Notes: generated by a model not told the origin, from the sequence alone. A stretch of DNA of 64,000 bases from Trachythela sp. YZ-2020 (GCA_016169945.1 JADLSH010000103.1:161001-225000), one strand, 5' to 3'; shown: positions 10,190-21,720, counted from the first letter of the stretch. Made by a program: numbers and translations.

Positions 10190-10798
10190 ATGAGCTGCAA
10201 ATTTTGCGGAAAACAATTTAGCCGCGGTTACAATCTACGCAGACACGAAAAGGAATACTGTCCACTACGCGACCAAGAAAGAAACATGTCTCAAACAGAC
10301 TTGGATGGCCAGGAAAGGGATTTCCAAGACGATGTCTCGACAACTTCAACTCTTGGGTCTCAAATTTCGATGACGACTGATAATGAGTCAGAAACTGAAG
10401 AAGCAGAAGAAGCAGAAGAAATGGATCCTTGGATACCAATGATAGAAGAAGCAAAGCAAAGAAGTAATACAGCTTTTGAGGAAATGAAAGAGAGCCTTAT
10501 AAACAGCGGTCTTGATGAGCAATCTGCTGCCGACAAAGCTTACACCACTATTCTGGCTGAACTCCAGAAGGAACTTGAAAATATTTATATGCTACGTCTC
10601 CTGTGGATGAAACAACTAAAGAAAGATCCCGCACATAGAAAAATAATGCAGACAAAGGATGTGCTTGTGGAAAACGATGACTTTGATACAGGGGAAGATT
10701 TAGAAGCTGCTATTGATAACAGGAAATTTCTTATAAAAAGACATTTAAAGGATTACGATTTTGATGAAGAGAATAATGAAGAAAGTGATAATGAATAG
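10190..10798 (+). CDS. C2H2/C2HC zinc-finger protein of the miniature Polinton
   Basis: The first ATG (10190) gives a 202-residue protein that opens with MSCKFCGKQFSRGYNLRRHE followed by KEYC: a C-x2-C...H...C finger with the usual F and L core positions. An upstream GTG at 10145 extends the frame but the ATG sits right before the finger. The rest is acidic, with a run of E and EE repeats (about residues 75-90), a helical central segment (about 95-160) and an acidic tail. It reads without stop or frameshift to TAG at 10798, 34 bases before the right TIR. Full-length Polintons often carry small zinc-finger ORFs of unknown role; DNA binding at the TIR or regulation is inference. Its intact state contrasts with the broken ATPase beside it. 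Confidence 0.75.
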   Translation: MSCKFCGKQFSRGYNLRRHEKEYCPLRDQERNMSQTDLDGQERDFQDDVSTTSTLGSQISMTTDNESETEEAEEAEEMDPWIPMIEEAKQRSNTAFEEMKESLINSGLDEQSAADKAYTTILAELQKELENIYMLRLLWMKQLKKDPAHRKIMQTKDVLVENDDFDTGEDLEAAIDNRKFLIKRHLKDYDFDEENNEESDNE

Positions 10799-10831
10799 AA
10801 GCTAAACTTGGTCAAACGGTGTAATACGGTT

Positions 10832-11113
10832 AAAATCAAAACACAAATCGCTCTGCTGTTATTTCTCTCAACTGAGAACAAACATTCCGTACAGCGTCGC
10901 GCGAAACTTTTTCACACCTCAGAGGGTACGTCGCCTCATTATTATTCTTACTTCCGGGCGTGACGTATGAATACTAATAATCGGTTCAAAGGGTACGTCT
11001 CCTCCGGGTTGCGCAACCTCAGAGGGGTACGTCACCGCATTATTATTCTTACTTACAGGCATAACGTATGAATTCTAATTACTTCCGGCCCTGTATGTAT
11101 GTGTTTATCTACT
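10832..11113 (-). repeat. Right TIR of the miniature Polinton
   Basis: Reverse complement of the left TIR with scattered substitutions, including the internal duplication. It is followed by the ATCACT target copy at 11114-11119. Confidence 0.9.
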
Positions 11114-11579
11114 ATCACTGCATTTTTAGCTTAGTTTCTTGATTTAAGCTGACGAGAGAACATTAGTTAGACGTGTTGTCTAAAACGTCGCCAATTTTCT
11201 TTAAGATTTTCGCCGACCCATTGCATCATAGGAGCTTTTATTCCGCTTAACGTCATTACTGTAGCTAGTGTATTCGGTATTTAGTATGTTTTTGTTTACT
11301 CCTGACACCATGTTATAGTCTTTAAACTTTATATTTTCGAATTATATATATTTGTGTGCGAAAAAACAACAACCAAAGACCAAACGCGAGTCCCTCGTGG
11401 GAGGTCTCAAACCGGAAGTATCATTACGACTTCAAGATCAATAAAATATATTTCATTTACCATTATGCGAAACTAGTACAGTTACTCTAACAGTCAAATT
11501 GAAAAACTCATGTTTCACTAGTTTAACACAGGTTAATGGGCCAACTGCACACTCTATATTGCTGTATTTAACATTTTAT

Positions 11580-12595
11580 CCCCGAGCTTACAGCGCCGTG
11601 GGAAAGAATTCGGTTCGGATATTTACACCCGGGTATGTGAGAACATAGCGGAATGCGAAGTTGTCCGCCATTATGTCATGGACGGTTTTGCTCGTTATGC
11701 GCATGCGCGGGCGCAAGCCGAGAGCGGACTGGTATCTACGAAGCTTATATATGATTGACTAAGATAATGATTTTGTTTTTCAGGGCACACGTCAGAAGTT
11801 CAACTGTCAATATTTTATTTTTTATAGGATTTCATAAAGAAATATAAAAACGAACTAAACTACAACGACGAGCGTACTTGAATAAGCATTGTTGCTTCGT
11901 TGGATTGTCATGTTTCGATTGAAAACAAGCTTACAGTATTAAAAAAATTGGCGGCTGTCAAAGATGAACCCCGGACGAAGATCACAAACATGAAACTCTT
12001 TACAGTATTAATAATGTCGTACCTTGGTAAGCAATAAACTATAAAGTATTTGACTAATATCTGATTTTCTGCATCAATTGCGGTAGCGTTGTGGGTTTCG
12101 TGCAGATTTTGTACAATCTTAGACCATTCTTAAACAATGATATTTTTTTATACGAATTCATGTTCATACTTAATAGGAATTGTTATATCGTGTTTTAATA
12201 GTCATTTGGCTTTGCTTTGCAACTATGCCATGTGGCTTGAGCAAAGCAAAACTTTTGTGATCAATATATTTCATAGTTTCTCGACTAGAGCTGAAAGGAA
12301 TTTACAGTGCCGTTTCATGAAGATATTTCGAAACGCTTTACAAAACGTGCAGGCTGAATTTACCTTTAATTGACATTTGCAATGTACAATTCTATATATA
12401 GTTCAAAATATTAATCCTTTCATGTTTTTTCATTTTGGACACAATTTTAAATTTATGTTACCATGGCAACCACTGGTTGCGCTTGCATATACCTCACAAC
12501 GAAGACGAAGTTTCGAATAATTATGATGACGATAATATTTTTCAACTATAATTGGCAGAAAGCGCTAGGGGTTGCTGCGTGCATGTATTTCTAGT
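11580..12595 (-). repeat. Dispersed repeat family A, inverted end
   Basis: It ends GCATGTATTTCTAG near 12593, the inverse of the start at 4449. Reading inward on the minus strand one meets TTGCCATGGTAACA, TTTCGAAATATCTTCATGAAAC and, at 11640-11730, the GCGCATGCGCATAACG and ATGGCGGACAA block, in the same order as 4449-5055 but diverged. The 12100-12200 part (TATTAAGTATGAACAT, TTGTTTAAGAAT on the minus strand) also matches 20330-20400. It may be the other end of one large composite element around the Polinton and the LINEs, or an independent copy. Confidence 0.5.
11990..12026 (+). CDS. Possible signal-peptide first exon
   Basis: ATGAAACTCTTTACAGTATT onward reads MKLFTVLIMSYL and then meets a good splice donor (CTTG|GTAAGC), leaving phase 1. 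The peptide has the charge and hydrophobic core of a signal sequence. The CpG-bearing NRF1/YY1-like block at 11640-11730 lies about 300 bases upstream. No partner plus-strand exon is seen, and the region belongs to repeat family A, so this may be chance. Confidence 0.25.
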
Positions 12596-12599
12596 AATG

Positions 12600-13842
12600 T
12601 TCATACATTTGAGGTGATGTTGGTGAATGTCTCAAACTGGGTGGCAGATGTTCAGCAGTGAAGACATTTTATTAATGAATTATTTGATTTATTCTAAAAA
12701 AATTATAGGAAAATTATGATTGCTGTAGGCCTTGTGATTCTAAGTATATGGCTGCTTTTCGGATTGTTCTCCCATTAATCATTAATCATTATCAATACTG
12801 TTACTCTACACCTTGGACTGCTCTGTTTCAACAGTTTTGTTATACATCAATATTAATAGTAACGTATTTGTCTATTTATTAAGTAATTACATAATTCATT
12901 TAAATGTTAATTTAAGAGTTATTTAGTTCTTAATTAGCTACTTAGGTACGGGAAAAATTCTGGCAGGATATAGCTTAACTATATTTTGAAGTTCTGACAG
13001 AACCATAACTATAAGTATTCTCATAGCCTGCATGCTAGTAATTGCTAATAAATAATTATACTAAAATTGTTACAGAATCCTATTGCATTCCTGAGTATCT
13101 TTATAGACATTTTTGTAGTGCCGTTTTCGATTCTTACAGGAATCATATAAGAGTTGCTATATGATCCTATTGGATTGTAACAGGATTTCGTATAGGATCT
13201 TATAGGATCGTATTGGAATCCCAATAGGAATTTAGGCCGAATTAGAAGCTACAGGATGTTCTACAGGATTGCTGTTGAACATTTTTGAAAGAAGGATAAG
13301 CTGTTGGATAGAGTAAGGAGTATCTGTGAGATATTCTAAAGTAACTTTAACTTTTGCATGACGTCATTTGAGAGCACATGGAATATTAATGAGTTAGTTT
13401 TAAAGAGAGAAATAGTTAGACATTTTTTTCGTTTAGTTTTGTAAATACATTGTTATAATTTGGGAATAAATGTTAAGAGTCCAAACCAGCGCACGAGTGT
13501 GAACCTTAATCGAATCAATGAGAAGATTCTGAATTGAAATTTATCCTATATTCTACATTATCTAATTAAAGCAACATTTCATAAGCACAATTGTAAAGAG
13601 ATGGGGATGATTTTGGGGAGAAATCCTAATGCATAAAAATATTGTAGAATTATTATTGTAGAACAGAAAAATGGACTTTTTACTCGCTTGAAAAGGTATC
13701 TTCAACCTTTTTATTTATTCGCTAGTTTTGACCAGTTCGAGCACGCAAAAAAGTTGTTGTAATAAAAAAAAATTTTCGCTTGCAAGGAATAAATAACTTT
13801 CATCTGCTAAACAAATCCTAAATAAATATAAATAATACATAC
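12600..13842. other. AT-rich non-coding DNA
   Basis: At 13130-13270 the words TAGGAT and AGGAAT recur about ten times in irregular spacing. Nothing else is recognised. If the minus-strand EGF gene continues, this is its next intron. Confidence 0.4.
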
Positions 13843-13974
13843 CAACACATTTTGTCCCATTTAAGATAAACCCTTCAACACATCCGCATGTGCAAGAACC
13901 TTCGGTGTTGATGCACTTTTCATTTTTTGAAACTTTGCAACCACAGTACGGAGACGATGCGCATTCATCAATAT
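13843..13974 (-). CDS. Exon: calcium-binding EGF domain
   Basis: The minus strand reads CAG|AT ATT GAT GAA TGC and ends GTT G|GTATGT, so a 132-nt exon with phase 1 at both sides. The product starts DIDECASSPYC and ends GFILNGTKCVG. The D-I-D-E-C start and the N in CINTEG fit a calcium-binding EGF module of an extracellular protein. It has eight cysteines rather than six, since GC and TCGC add a pair. The exon lies 2.6 kb downstream of another cbEGF exon on the same strand and joins it in frame. Confidence 0.85.
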
Positions 13975-14021
13975 CTGGGAGAAAGTTTAAAGATAAATGT
14001 ATTAGCTCGCATATAACCCTA

Positions 14022-14405
14022 CGATTTGTCGATATTTTTCACGATTTGTCGATATTTTTGGAGTTAAAGTTACCGTTTATAGCCCATTCACCTACAAAAA
14101 TCCGCTTTAAAGCCCACCCTTCCTCATGACTCAGAATGAACCACGGAAGAGACAGGATGTAAGACTTACGTATAAACATGCACATTTTGTTATTGTACTT
14201 AATACCTGCTATTAGAAGTATGTTCAAAACTTTTGATATTTTTTGAGATAAAATCCCCGCTTTTTGCCCATGCGCCTATAGAAATCGGCATAAAGGAGCA
14301 CCCCTCTATACTAAGAATCAACCACGGAAATGGAAGGAAGTAAGATGCACATATGACATGCAGATTTCGTCTTAGTATTTAATATTCAACACAAGAAATC
14401 GTGAA
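14022..14405. repeat. Tandem duplication, about 187 bp period, two copies
   Basis: GATATTTTTGGAG...TAGCCCATTCACCTA recurs as GATATTTTTTGAG...TGCCCATGCGCCTA, followed in both by AACCACGGAA and TAAGA. At its start the 20-mer ACGATTTGTCGATATTTTTC is doubled. Location is the intron between the two cbEGF exons. Confidence 0.7.
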
Positions 14406-16587
14406 AATTTCATATAACAATAAATATCAAAATAATTTACAGTTTCTTAATTAATATAGGGGAAGCGTTAGATTTGAAGTTCCATGGGATGAGTATTAAG
14501 ACCAAGAAATATAAAAATTCAAGTTGAGGGTATCATTATAGAATATCTTGAAAACTAAGAAAAAAGCTAACCAGGAAAAAAATTTGGACATAAAAAAAAT
14601 CAAAAGAAGTATTTTGACGAATGTCGAACACAACATCATAAATTGTAGGAAGTTAAGCCGCTTATTTTTATTTGTTCTTACAATCTTGGCATTTGCTTCA
14701 GGTAATAAACTGTAAATACCATCAGTATGTATATAATATTCAATTCGACAACCAAGACTCTACCGGATCCAGTCTTCAGTTATTTGTCATTACCCTGCAG
14801 AGATGTTGAACAAGTTGCAAGGACTGGAAATCCGGTAAAGTGGTATTTGATATGACATCTCAAATTCACAAATGAATCAGTATTTTAATAAAAATTTGGT
14901 TTAAGGTGGGCGAAATTCTATGCGACAATTAAGATCAAATATCGAGTAGCGCTCACAGTACAGATTTCCTATCTATTATTCACGAACTTGGGATATGTAC
15001 ATAACACGACACCGATCTAGTAGTCAACTTTTGTTCGCAAACATTGGAAAGTTTTATTAGCATTCATGGTTTTCAACAAAAATATTTTGCTGTAAAAGTT
15101 CAAAATGATTGTCAATAGAGGCTTGTCCATGGTGATCATTGAATATTTCCAGAAATGTCTTATAAAATTGAAATGTCTAATTTTTTGCAGGTTTGCCAAG
15201 AAATTTTCTTATTAACAATCTGATTCAGGTAATTCTCCATCAGATCACAATCCTATTGTGCAATATCTATTCTAGAATGAAAACGTTTCATCTATGGTAA
15301 TATAAAAACGAGATTTTAGCTGTCATTTACTGGCATAAATGTTCTCATAATTATACGAAACTAATCTATAACTGGCAATACTGAGAAATAATTGCTTGGA
15401 ATTTTCCTTTTTTCTTGTGACAGCCGCTGAAATTGAAGCCAGGGATTTAAAAGCACGTCCCCCAGTCTCAGTCAATCATGACCTGTACATGTTACTTTGG
15501 GTAAATCTTAGTGTAAACGCCACGCTTAGCCTGCGTCGCAGACGCCCACCTTCAAATACGTAGGTGTTACGGACGTCTACGAAGATTTCCGCCATACCGT
15601 GTTCCATAATATATTTCATATTGTTGAAAAAATGTAATTACTGCAGAAAGAACAATTCAGGACTTTCTATCATTGTATAGATGATGAATGATGTAGAGTT
15701 GTGATCAACGCCTTCTGGCCAAAACTGACTTTAGTAGATCAAAATAGAAATACTTGATTAAGGGATAAGTTAATGATATTTTCCGTTTGTATTTGAGGGC
15801 TTTTACTTCGATATATCTCTCAATTCAGGTGAGTAATTGCGTCGTATTTTTGTGTTCTGTGTGTTAATTGTCAACCGTTCGGTGTGCACGTGCTTTGCGC
15901 AAGCAACGCAATTTAATAATTTATATTTTAACAACCAATCATAAACAGAATTATATATTCCACCAACTGTCCCCGGAATCCGTGCGGACGGCGACATGCA
16001 ATTACAAATTACAAATCAGTTACGTCACCGGCACCGATAACTTCGGGGCGCAGATTCAATTCCTGCCAAAGTTGCATTTTTCGCAACTGCTCCTGGCTAG
16101 GTTGAAAAAATGTATATAAATTTTCGTTCGAATATTCCATCTACAAGCACCTTCTACTGTTAGTCCCAACCAACGAGATGCCGAAACAAAATCGATTCCT
16201 AATTAACTTATAAGTAAACGAATATAACTACTATATATTGATATTATTAATAACTAATATATATACTGATTTTTTGGAGTTAAGATTCCACGCTATCTAA
16301 ACTAAATTGATTACACTAGTATTATAACCAGATATTACAAATCTCACACGTCCGGTCGTTCGATATAATTCCGCAGATTGCCTGTAAATAACATACAAAC
16401 ACGCAGATTTCTGACCCAAGATTCAGATTATTCTTGATTATTTAGCCACCATGCAGCTGTGTCGTAAAGTAACTTCAGCAGCAGGTAGTATAAAGAAAAA
16501 GCAGCGGTTTTGAGATCAGAGGAGAAATATAGAGTAGACACAAATGATAATTATAGTTAACATGCTAATACATACGACAATACATAC
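14406..16587. other. Intron sequence without recognised features
   Basis: AT-rich with only short frames. I looked for further EGF exons on the minus strand and saw none. Confidence 0.4.
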
Positions 16588-16713
16588 CAGCACATACCGC
16601 TCCATTTAAAATGTACCCTTTCTTACACATACCACATATGTAAGAACCTAGGGTGTTGTTGCATGAAGGAGTGCCCTTAGGACCACATGGGGATGATGAG
16701 CATTCATCGATAT
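16588..16713 (-). CDS. Exon: calcium-binding EGF domain
   Basis: The exon is 126 nt with TTTAG before it and GTATGT after it, phase 1 on both sides. It encodes DIDECSSSPCG, a middle CNNTLGSYIC and a C-terminal GYILNGAVCAG. The six cysteines have cbEGF spacing, D-I-D-E-C and the N of CNNT form the calcium site, and the SY-x-C aromatic position is present. Joined to the exon at 13843-13974 it gives A-DIDEC in frame. The likely role is a rod or ligand-binding module of a receptor or matrix protein. Confidence 0.88.
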
Positions 16714-17514
16714 CTAAACAAAGCATTGAAAGAGAAATTAGAAAATTTTGTGAGAATATTAAAGCAGAATTAGGCTATTTGGGTATCAATCTGGTTTGAG
16801 CAGGGGCGTATATATTGACTTTGACTGGGGCGGTGAAATCTCAAAATGAGATCGACCCATGAATTTGGACCGACTTTTAACCCATTAGCTACGTATAGGG
16901 GCGGTCTGAGCCCCCACAGCTTTGAGAGAGCACTTATATTTTTTGCCAGCAGTCATACAATATAGAATCATGCTCAGAAGGCACTTGCATAAATTTCTTT
17001 TCAATTCGATGTTTGAGCGAATTTGATCGTATATCTGGATAGTTTTTATGTGTTTTTTTTGCCGAGTTTCGCGGAATAAATTTGCACCGTGGCGTCTCCA
17101 AGTACTGGCTACACGTAAGAGCAAGTTATTTTACTTTTTTATGAAGAAAACGATAAAAATATTGCTGAAACGAGTGACCGTGGTAGCCTGTCAGAGTTTT
17201 GGCACAATATTGCAATAGCTAAAATTATTAGCCAAATCGAAGAAGAACCCTGCTTCAGGTAATCACTTATCGCTCAATCAAAATGTCAATAACTTGGTGA
17301 ATCATTTCGCATATAACCTGAATGATAACTTGCACCTTTTGTTTTTCAACAAAATTGTTTTGATTCATCATATCAGTAAATCATGACATAGTAGAAGTGT
17401 CATTGAGAATTTTCAATTGCATGTAAATGGTTTTTGGACTACAATGTGTATCCTGTCCTGGGAAACACCAGCTCTTGCTGGCCCAAGTCAAAGAAGAAGA
17501 ACAGTCACGGGCGA
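16714..17514. other. Intron sequence without recognised features
   Basis: One 79-codon frame with no domain. A G-rich patch near 16800-16920 (CAGGGGCGTA) hints at a degraded DNA-transposon end but no partner end was found. Confidence 0.35.
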
Positions 17515-17650
17515 ATTGAGTTTGTCCCATAATTTTATGACGTTATCAGCAGGTATAAATGCTCCAATGTATATTATCTCATGGTAAACCAAAAGTAAAA
17601 TGGAGCGTTTCTGGTTAAGTAAACTGGCACGGTCACTGCATTGGCATAGT
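17515..17650 (+). repeat. Dispersed repeat family B, copy 2
   Basis: Same words and order as 8232-8345. Similarity ends after AAGTAAACT. Confidence 0.6.
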
Positions 17651-18675
17651 TCAGTATATTTCAAATTTGATTTTGTCTTATGTGTCTTCCGGTTCGACAT
17701 TCATTTCTGCCATCTACTGCAGGAAGAGGAGACGCTATATGCTGTCAACAGACATTTTGGACGATAGTCGGTTGTAGATTCAAGGATTCACTTTCCGAAG
17801 ATTTTACGAATTACGCCCGTTTACGCTTATGCCCATAAATGGTTCGATCTCATGACAACACTGGGCATGCTGGCATCTGTTCGTAGTGCCCCCATTTTAT
17901 ATTCTAGAAACAATTTGTTCAAGCAAAATTAAACAAGACAAGTATAAAGGAAAATTTCCTTCAGTAGCCCATTGAGGTAAGTTGTTCTGAATTTTTAGTT
18001 ACACATTGAAATACACGCTCTTGTATTGTTGGATTTTGGTTCGAATTTAAATTTATATATGTATTTTAGTTTAATAACATATTTGATTTATAGAAACTAG
18101 AGTGTACTCCATAAATAGCGAGTTTGAAATGTTGGATTAAAATAGCTTATAAAACTAGCGGGGAATATTATTTTGTATTATACTCGACCTATAGACTGTG
18201 GTGTTGGTCAAATAAATATTTAAATATTATATATATGTATATGTTAATAATTTATACAGGAATGTATTGTTCCCATCTGGCAGATGTGAATGTTATTAAA
18301 AGTGTATCTTCATTGCATGCTTGGCTAGGAGTATAGGACATGCTATATTAATACCTAGTTTCTGCCAATTTAGAAAATGTCTGGTTTACGACAAATCTGC
18401 AAAAGTTTTCCCAGTGAATAGTTTGGCCAGTGAAATGTTTATAGCGTTCACTGTACGAGGATGTTCCACTTTATAATTTTCATAAATTATATGATTATTG
18501 CCATTCATAGGTTTTAAGCCACTTAATTGCATTATTGCATCTTAGGAGAAAGTGTTTAAATCTTTCATTTTACAAAGACATTATTATTAGATTATTATGT
18601 TATTAAAATGCAGCCATTTTATTATTTTAGCTTATCAAGCACCAGATGTCGAACCTTAATGGCCTATTTATTTAA
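17651..18675. other. AT-rich DNA without recognised features
   Basis: No domain, repeat end or exon recognised. Confidence 0.4.
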
Positions 18676-20498
18676 ACTAGAAATACCATGCATGCAGAAT
18701 CCCGTCGCTCGTTCAAACCAAACAGTTATAGTTCCCAAATGTCAGTGGGCCATTACTGTAGCCATGGTAACACACAACGATGTTATATATTTTTCTTATA
18801 TTTTTGTACAAAATGGTAAAATATTTTAAAATTTTTAATTTTAACAGTAGAAGTATCAATTGTAGTTGAAATTCTTAAAACATCAAGCGTGTAGGACTTT
18901 TGAAGAGAGGGAAATTACGGGGTAAAAATACTTAATAAAAGGTGAAAATCATGCTCGTTTAATTGCGTCATAAGTGATCTATGCAAATACTTCAACATGA
19001 TTGGTTAACAAAGAAATATAGCAGTTTTTATTGGCTAACGCTTTTCGCAGTTTTGCAACTTCTTGATGTCAACTGTGTATTTATACTTTAATCACACATA
19101 ATCCTCAGCCAATCAAATTATTTGTTACACTAGTGCTGTTGCATATTCTGTAGTATGGAGTTTGTGATGCTAATCACGTCTGAGCGGTGTTCCTGTACTT
19201 CGAGTCAACGCCTAAGCGGGCGTCTTGTTTATGTGAAAATGTTGTATACTCAGTATCTTTCAAAGATATTTTACGAACATATTTCATCTTCTATGTGGTA
19301 CTACCACTAGGACTGATCGGATTATGCTATGGAAGCTGCTATCAACTAAAGTACTTAAGAACATATGTACTGTAATTGTGTAAATTTTGTAATAGCGTTA
19401 ACTTTATTCAAATAAAATGGTCATTTCATGTCATTCTTAATCCGCATTAATCTTTTTTCTCTTCTCCTCTGCATGAAATCCCGGTAGACGCATGTACCCT
19501 GTAGCGTACCTATTTTTACACTTGCAACCAATATATTCGAGAATGTTGTTAGGTAGAGGTAATTGCGGGTAAATAATTTCTTGGTAACAATATGCAAACT
19601 ATTGTTACGGAACATTCTGCGGCTCGTTTTAGTATAGTATGTTTGAGAAATAACGGAATATAAAAAGTGACGTCATAGCTTCTTGAACTCCTACAGTTTG
19701 GGATTTAAAACTTCCTGAGTGTATATCATTTTACCTTAACCTTGAAAAACTGCAGGGATGCGAAGTACAATGAAGGTCGTACGCAATCGACACTAAATGT
19801 TCTCATAGTCTGTCATTACCTAAAAACCTACAATCCTGGTCAAAAATCCTTGGAACACCGAGTAAAAATAGGAACTTCCTGTATCACATTTCTGATTTAC
19901 CGACAGAAATTTGCCAATTGAAATCAAAATTTAATGTTCAGACCACCCCCTGCCCCCTTGGGTAAACCTTTGCAAGTCTACCACACTAAGCACAACATTG
20001 TATGGGGGAAGGAGAGGGTTGTAATCTTTTGATTACGGTGGGTGTCATATTCAGCACTGTAAATATCAAGCGCAGCAACATATTTGACCAGGATTGTAGT
20101 TTGACTACCCCCAAATCCGTCCCTGAATTCGTTTACTATAAAGTCTATGTCAATATTTATTGTCTAGTTCATTAATCATTACTTGTATAGGGCCATTTCC
20201 TTTTTTTGTTATATTGGTGATGATATTTTACAGTAATAATGTCATATCTAGACAAGCAATGAACTAAAAGTATTTTCCTATCATCTAAACTATTGTCATT
20301 CTTTAACTAATAAATCAATTATCATTCTTAAACAATAATTTTTTTTTATACAAGTTAATGTTCATACATAATATTTAATTGTTCATTTCAGCAATTCAGC
20401 CGGCTGGCTTTGTTTTTGTATTGTGTTTTTAATAGTCCTTTGTAACTATACAATGTGTCTTGACAGGTTCCTGCATGCATGCAGGTATTTCTAGTTTA
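18676..20498 (+). mobile_element. Dispersed repeat family A, apparently complete copy
   Basis: The copy starts ACTAGAAATACCATGCATGC and ends GCATGCAGGTATTTCTAGT, inverted termini of about 12-20 bases. Both flanks show TTTAAA or TTAA, so the target is AT-rich and the duplication may be TTAA. Inside, the left-end word order of 4449 is present to about 18840, and the right 150 bases match 12100-12240. It encodes no recognisable protein, so it is non-autonomous. It carries a Tc1-like MITE at 19831-20096. Confidence 0.6.
19831..20096. mobile_element. Tc1/mariner-type MITE, 266 bp
   Basis: The ends are CAATCCTGGTCAAA and its complement TTTGACCAGGATTG, flanked by TA at 19829-19830 and 20097-20098. 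The TA target and CTGGTCAAA-type ends fit Tc1/mariner. No transposase frame. Confidence 0.75.
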
Positions 20499-20566
20499 AA
20501 TAATAATAACTAGAATACTAATTAACTAATGGTACAGACGTCCGGTGCTAAGCATATATTATAACA
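20499..20566 (-). repeat. Partial 3' LTR of the minus-strand Gypsy element
   Basis: ACTAATGGTA...TAAGCATATATTATAACA matches the outer end of the 5' LTR at about 25990-26064. On the minus strand a polypurine tract (AAAAAAAGAGAGG) sits just before its TGTTATAATA start, as expected. The LTR breaks exactly where the family A copy ends (20498). Confidence 0.7.
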
Positions 20567-20676
20567 ACCTCTCTTTTTTTGTTTTCAAAAGAAAAAAATG
20601 TTAATACGTGGTCGCAAGTGTAAAATAGTTAGGAAGGTCAATATAGTTAGCATGCTATTTGAAAACAAAATCCTCC

Positions 20677-20821
20677 AATAGACTCTTTCGATAATTACGT
20701 CATTTGGCCTGGGAGCCTCACTCCCACGAACAGTGGGCCAATCACGTTTCGTCTTGATGTACGAAAGCGAGGATCCCAGGCCAAATAGGCGGATGTGACG
20801 TAATTATCGAAAGAGTCTATT
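20677..20821. mobile_element. Palindromic MITE, about 145 bp
   Basis: Arms start GACTCTTTCGATAATTACGT and are followed by TTTGGCCTGGGA in both orientations; on the right arm a GTGAC/GCGGAT block of about 12 bases is extra. The TA dinucleotides next to GACTC on both sides suggest a TA target. Confidence 0.75.
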
Positions 20822-20824
20822 TAG

Positions 20825-21720
20825 ATGGTAAACAGCGCTACCCTTCAGATGAATTCTGTTTCTTCGAATTACAACAGGCGGCGTTTGTATTTCAGACGAT
20901 CTTTCACCTAGACGTCTTCTCACTGATTCTTTTCTCTAATATTTCTTACCCCGCTGTCAGAGTTTAATATCACTTGGTCTCTTTTTTCAAAGGTTGGTAG
21001 GTCACGAGAAACTCTGTTGTAATATTGTGCTTATTGCTGTTGCGGCATATGAATTTGAGACATGTTGCATCATCGTCCGACACAGTTGGCCTCAACAGCT
21101 CTGCGGACACAGGTAAAACATTTTTGTTCTTCTATTAAAAAGACACTGAGGCGAATTATTTTGGATACTTGCAGGTGGTGTATTCCTTTGATCTAGTAAC
21201 GCCAGATCAGAATCGACACTTAGAACGCGCCATCTTATTATTAATATTTTCTATATTTTAACTTTCTTAATTACTTAATATACTATGTCATTATAGATAA
21301 TTCTGAACTATGGTTGAGATGCTACCGTGTATAAATATTCGTGAATAATAATAATAATAATAATAATCTTGCACTTCTTAGGATTCTTTCACGGCACGTT
21401 CTGCTTTACCATTTGCTTTGCTGTTGTACGGACTATTGGTGAAATATTCAAAGTTCCATTCTTTCGAAAATTTGATGAAATCATGTGAAACAAACTGTGG
21501 TCCATTGTCAGTGACCAATTGCTCTGGTATGCGATATCTTGCGAAATGGGCTTTGAGTTTATTGATTACTGAAATGAAAGTTATCCTTCTAAGGCGATAA
21601 AGCTCGAAGAAATCGCTATAATTTATCAGACGTTACAAGGTATGTCCTTCCTGCATATTCAAAAATATCACCTGCAACATGTTGCCACAGTCGATATGGA
21701 ACCTCATGACTCATGACTCA
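20825..21720 (-). pseudogene. Gypsy integrase remnant (minus-strand element)
   Basis: On the minus strand, IPEQLVTDNGPQFVSHDFIK and SPYNSKANGKAER (21380-21560) are integrase core segments with the second catalytic D in TDNG and the glutamate in KAER. Further down, VSRDLP and, near 20840-20900, RRNRIHLKG match the C-terminal end of Gypsy polyproteins. Stops and an ATT microsatellite at 21346-21366 break it. Confidence 0.85.

Larger units (their letters stand above)
8701..11113. mobile_element. Miniature (deleted) Polinton/Maverick, 2,413 bp, complete ends
   Basis: Both ends read inward from 5'-AGTAGATAAACACATACATA and stay alike for about 280-300 bases (8701-9001 against 10832-11113). The flanks are a perfect 6-bp duplication, ATCACT at 8695-8700 and at 11114-11119. 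A 6-bp duplication with long TIRs starting AG is diagnostic of Polintons. Full-length Polintons are usually 15-20 kb and carry DNA polymerase B, integrase, protease, capsid genes and a packaging ATPase. Here only a broken ATPase (minus strand) and an intact zinc-finger ORF (plus strand) remain. It would be mobile only with proteins from a full-length copy. Confidence 0.92.
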
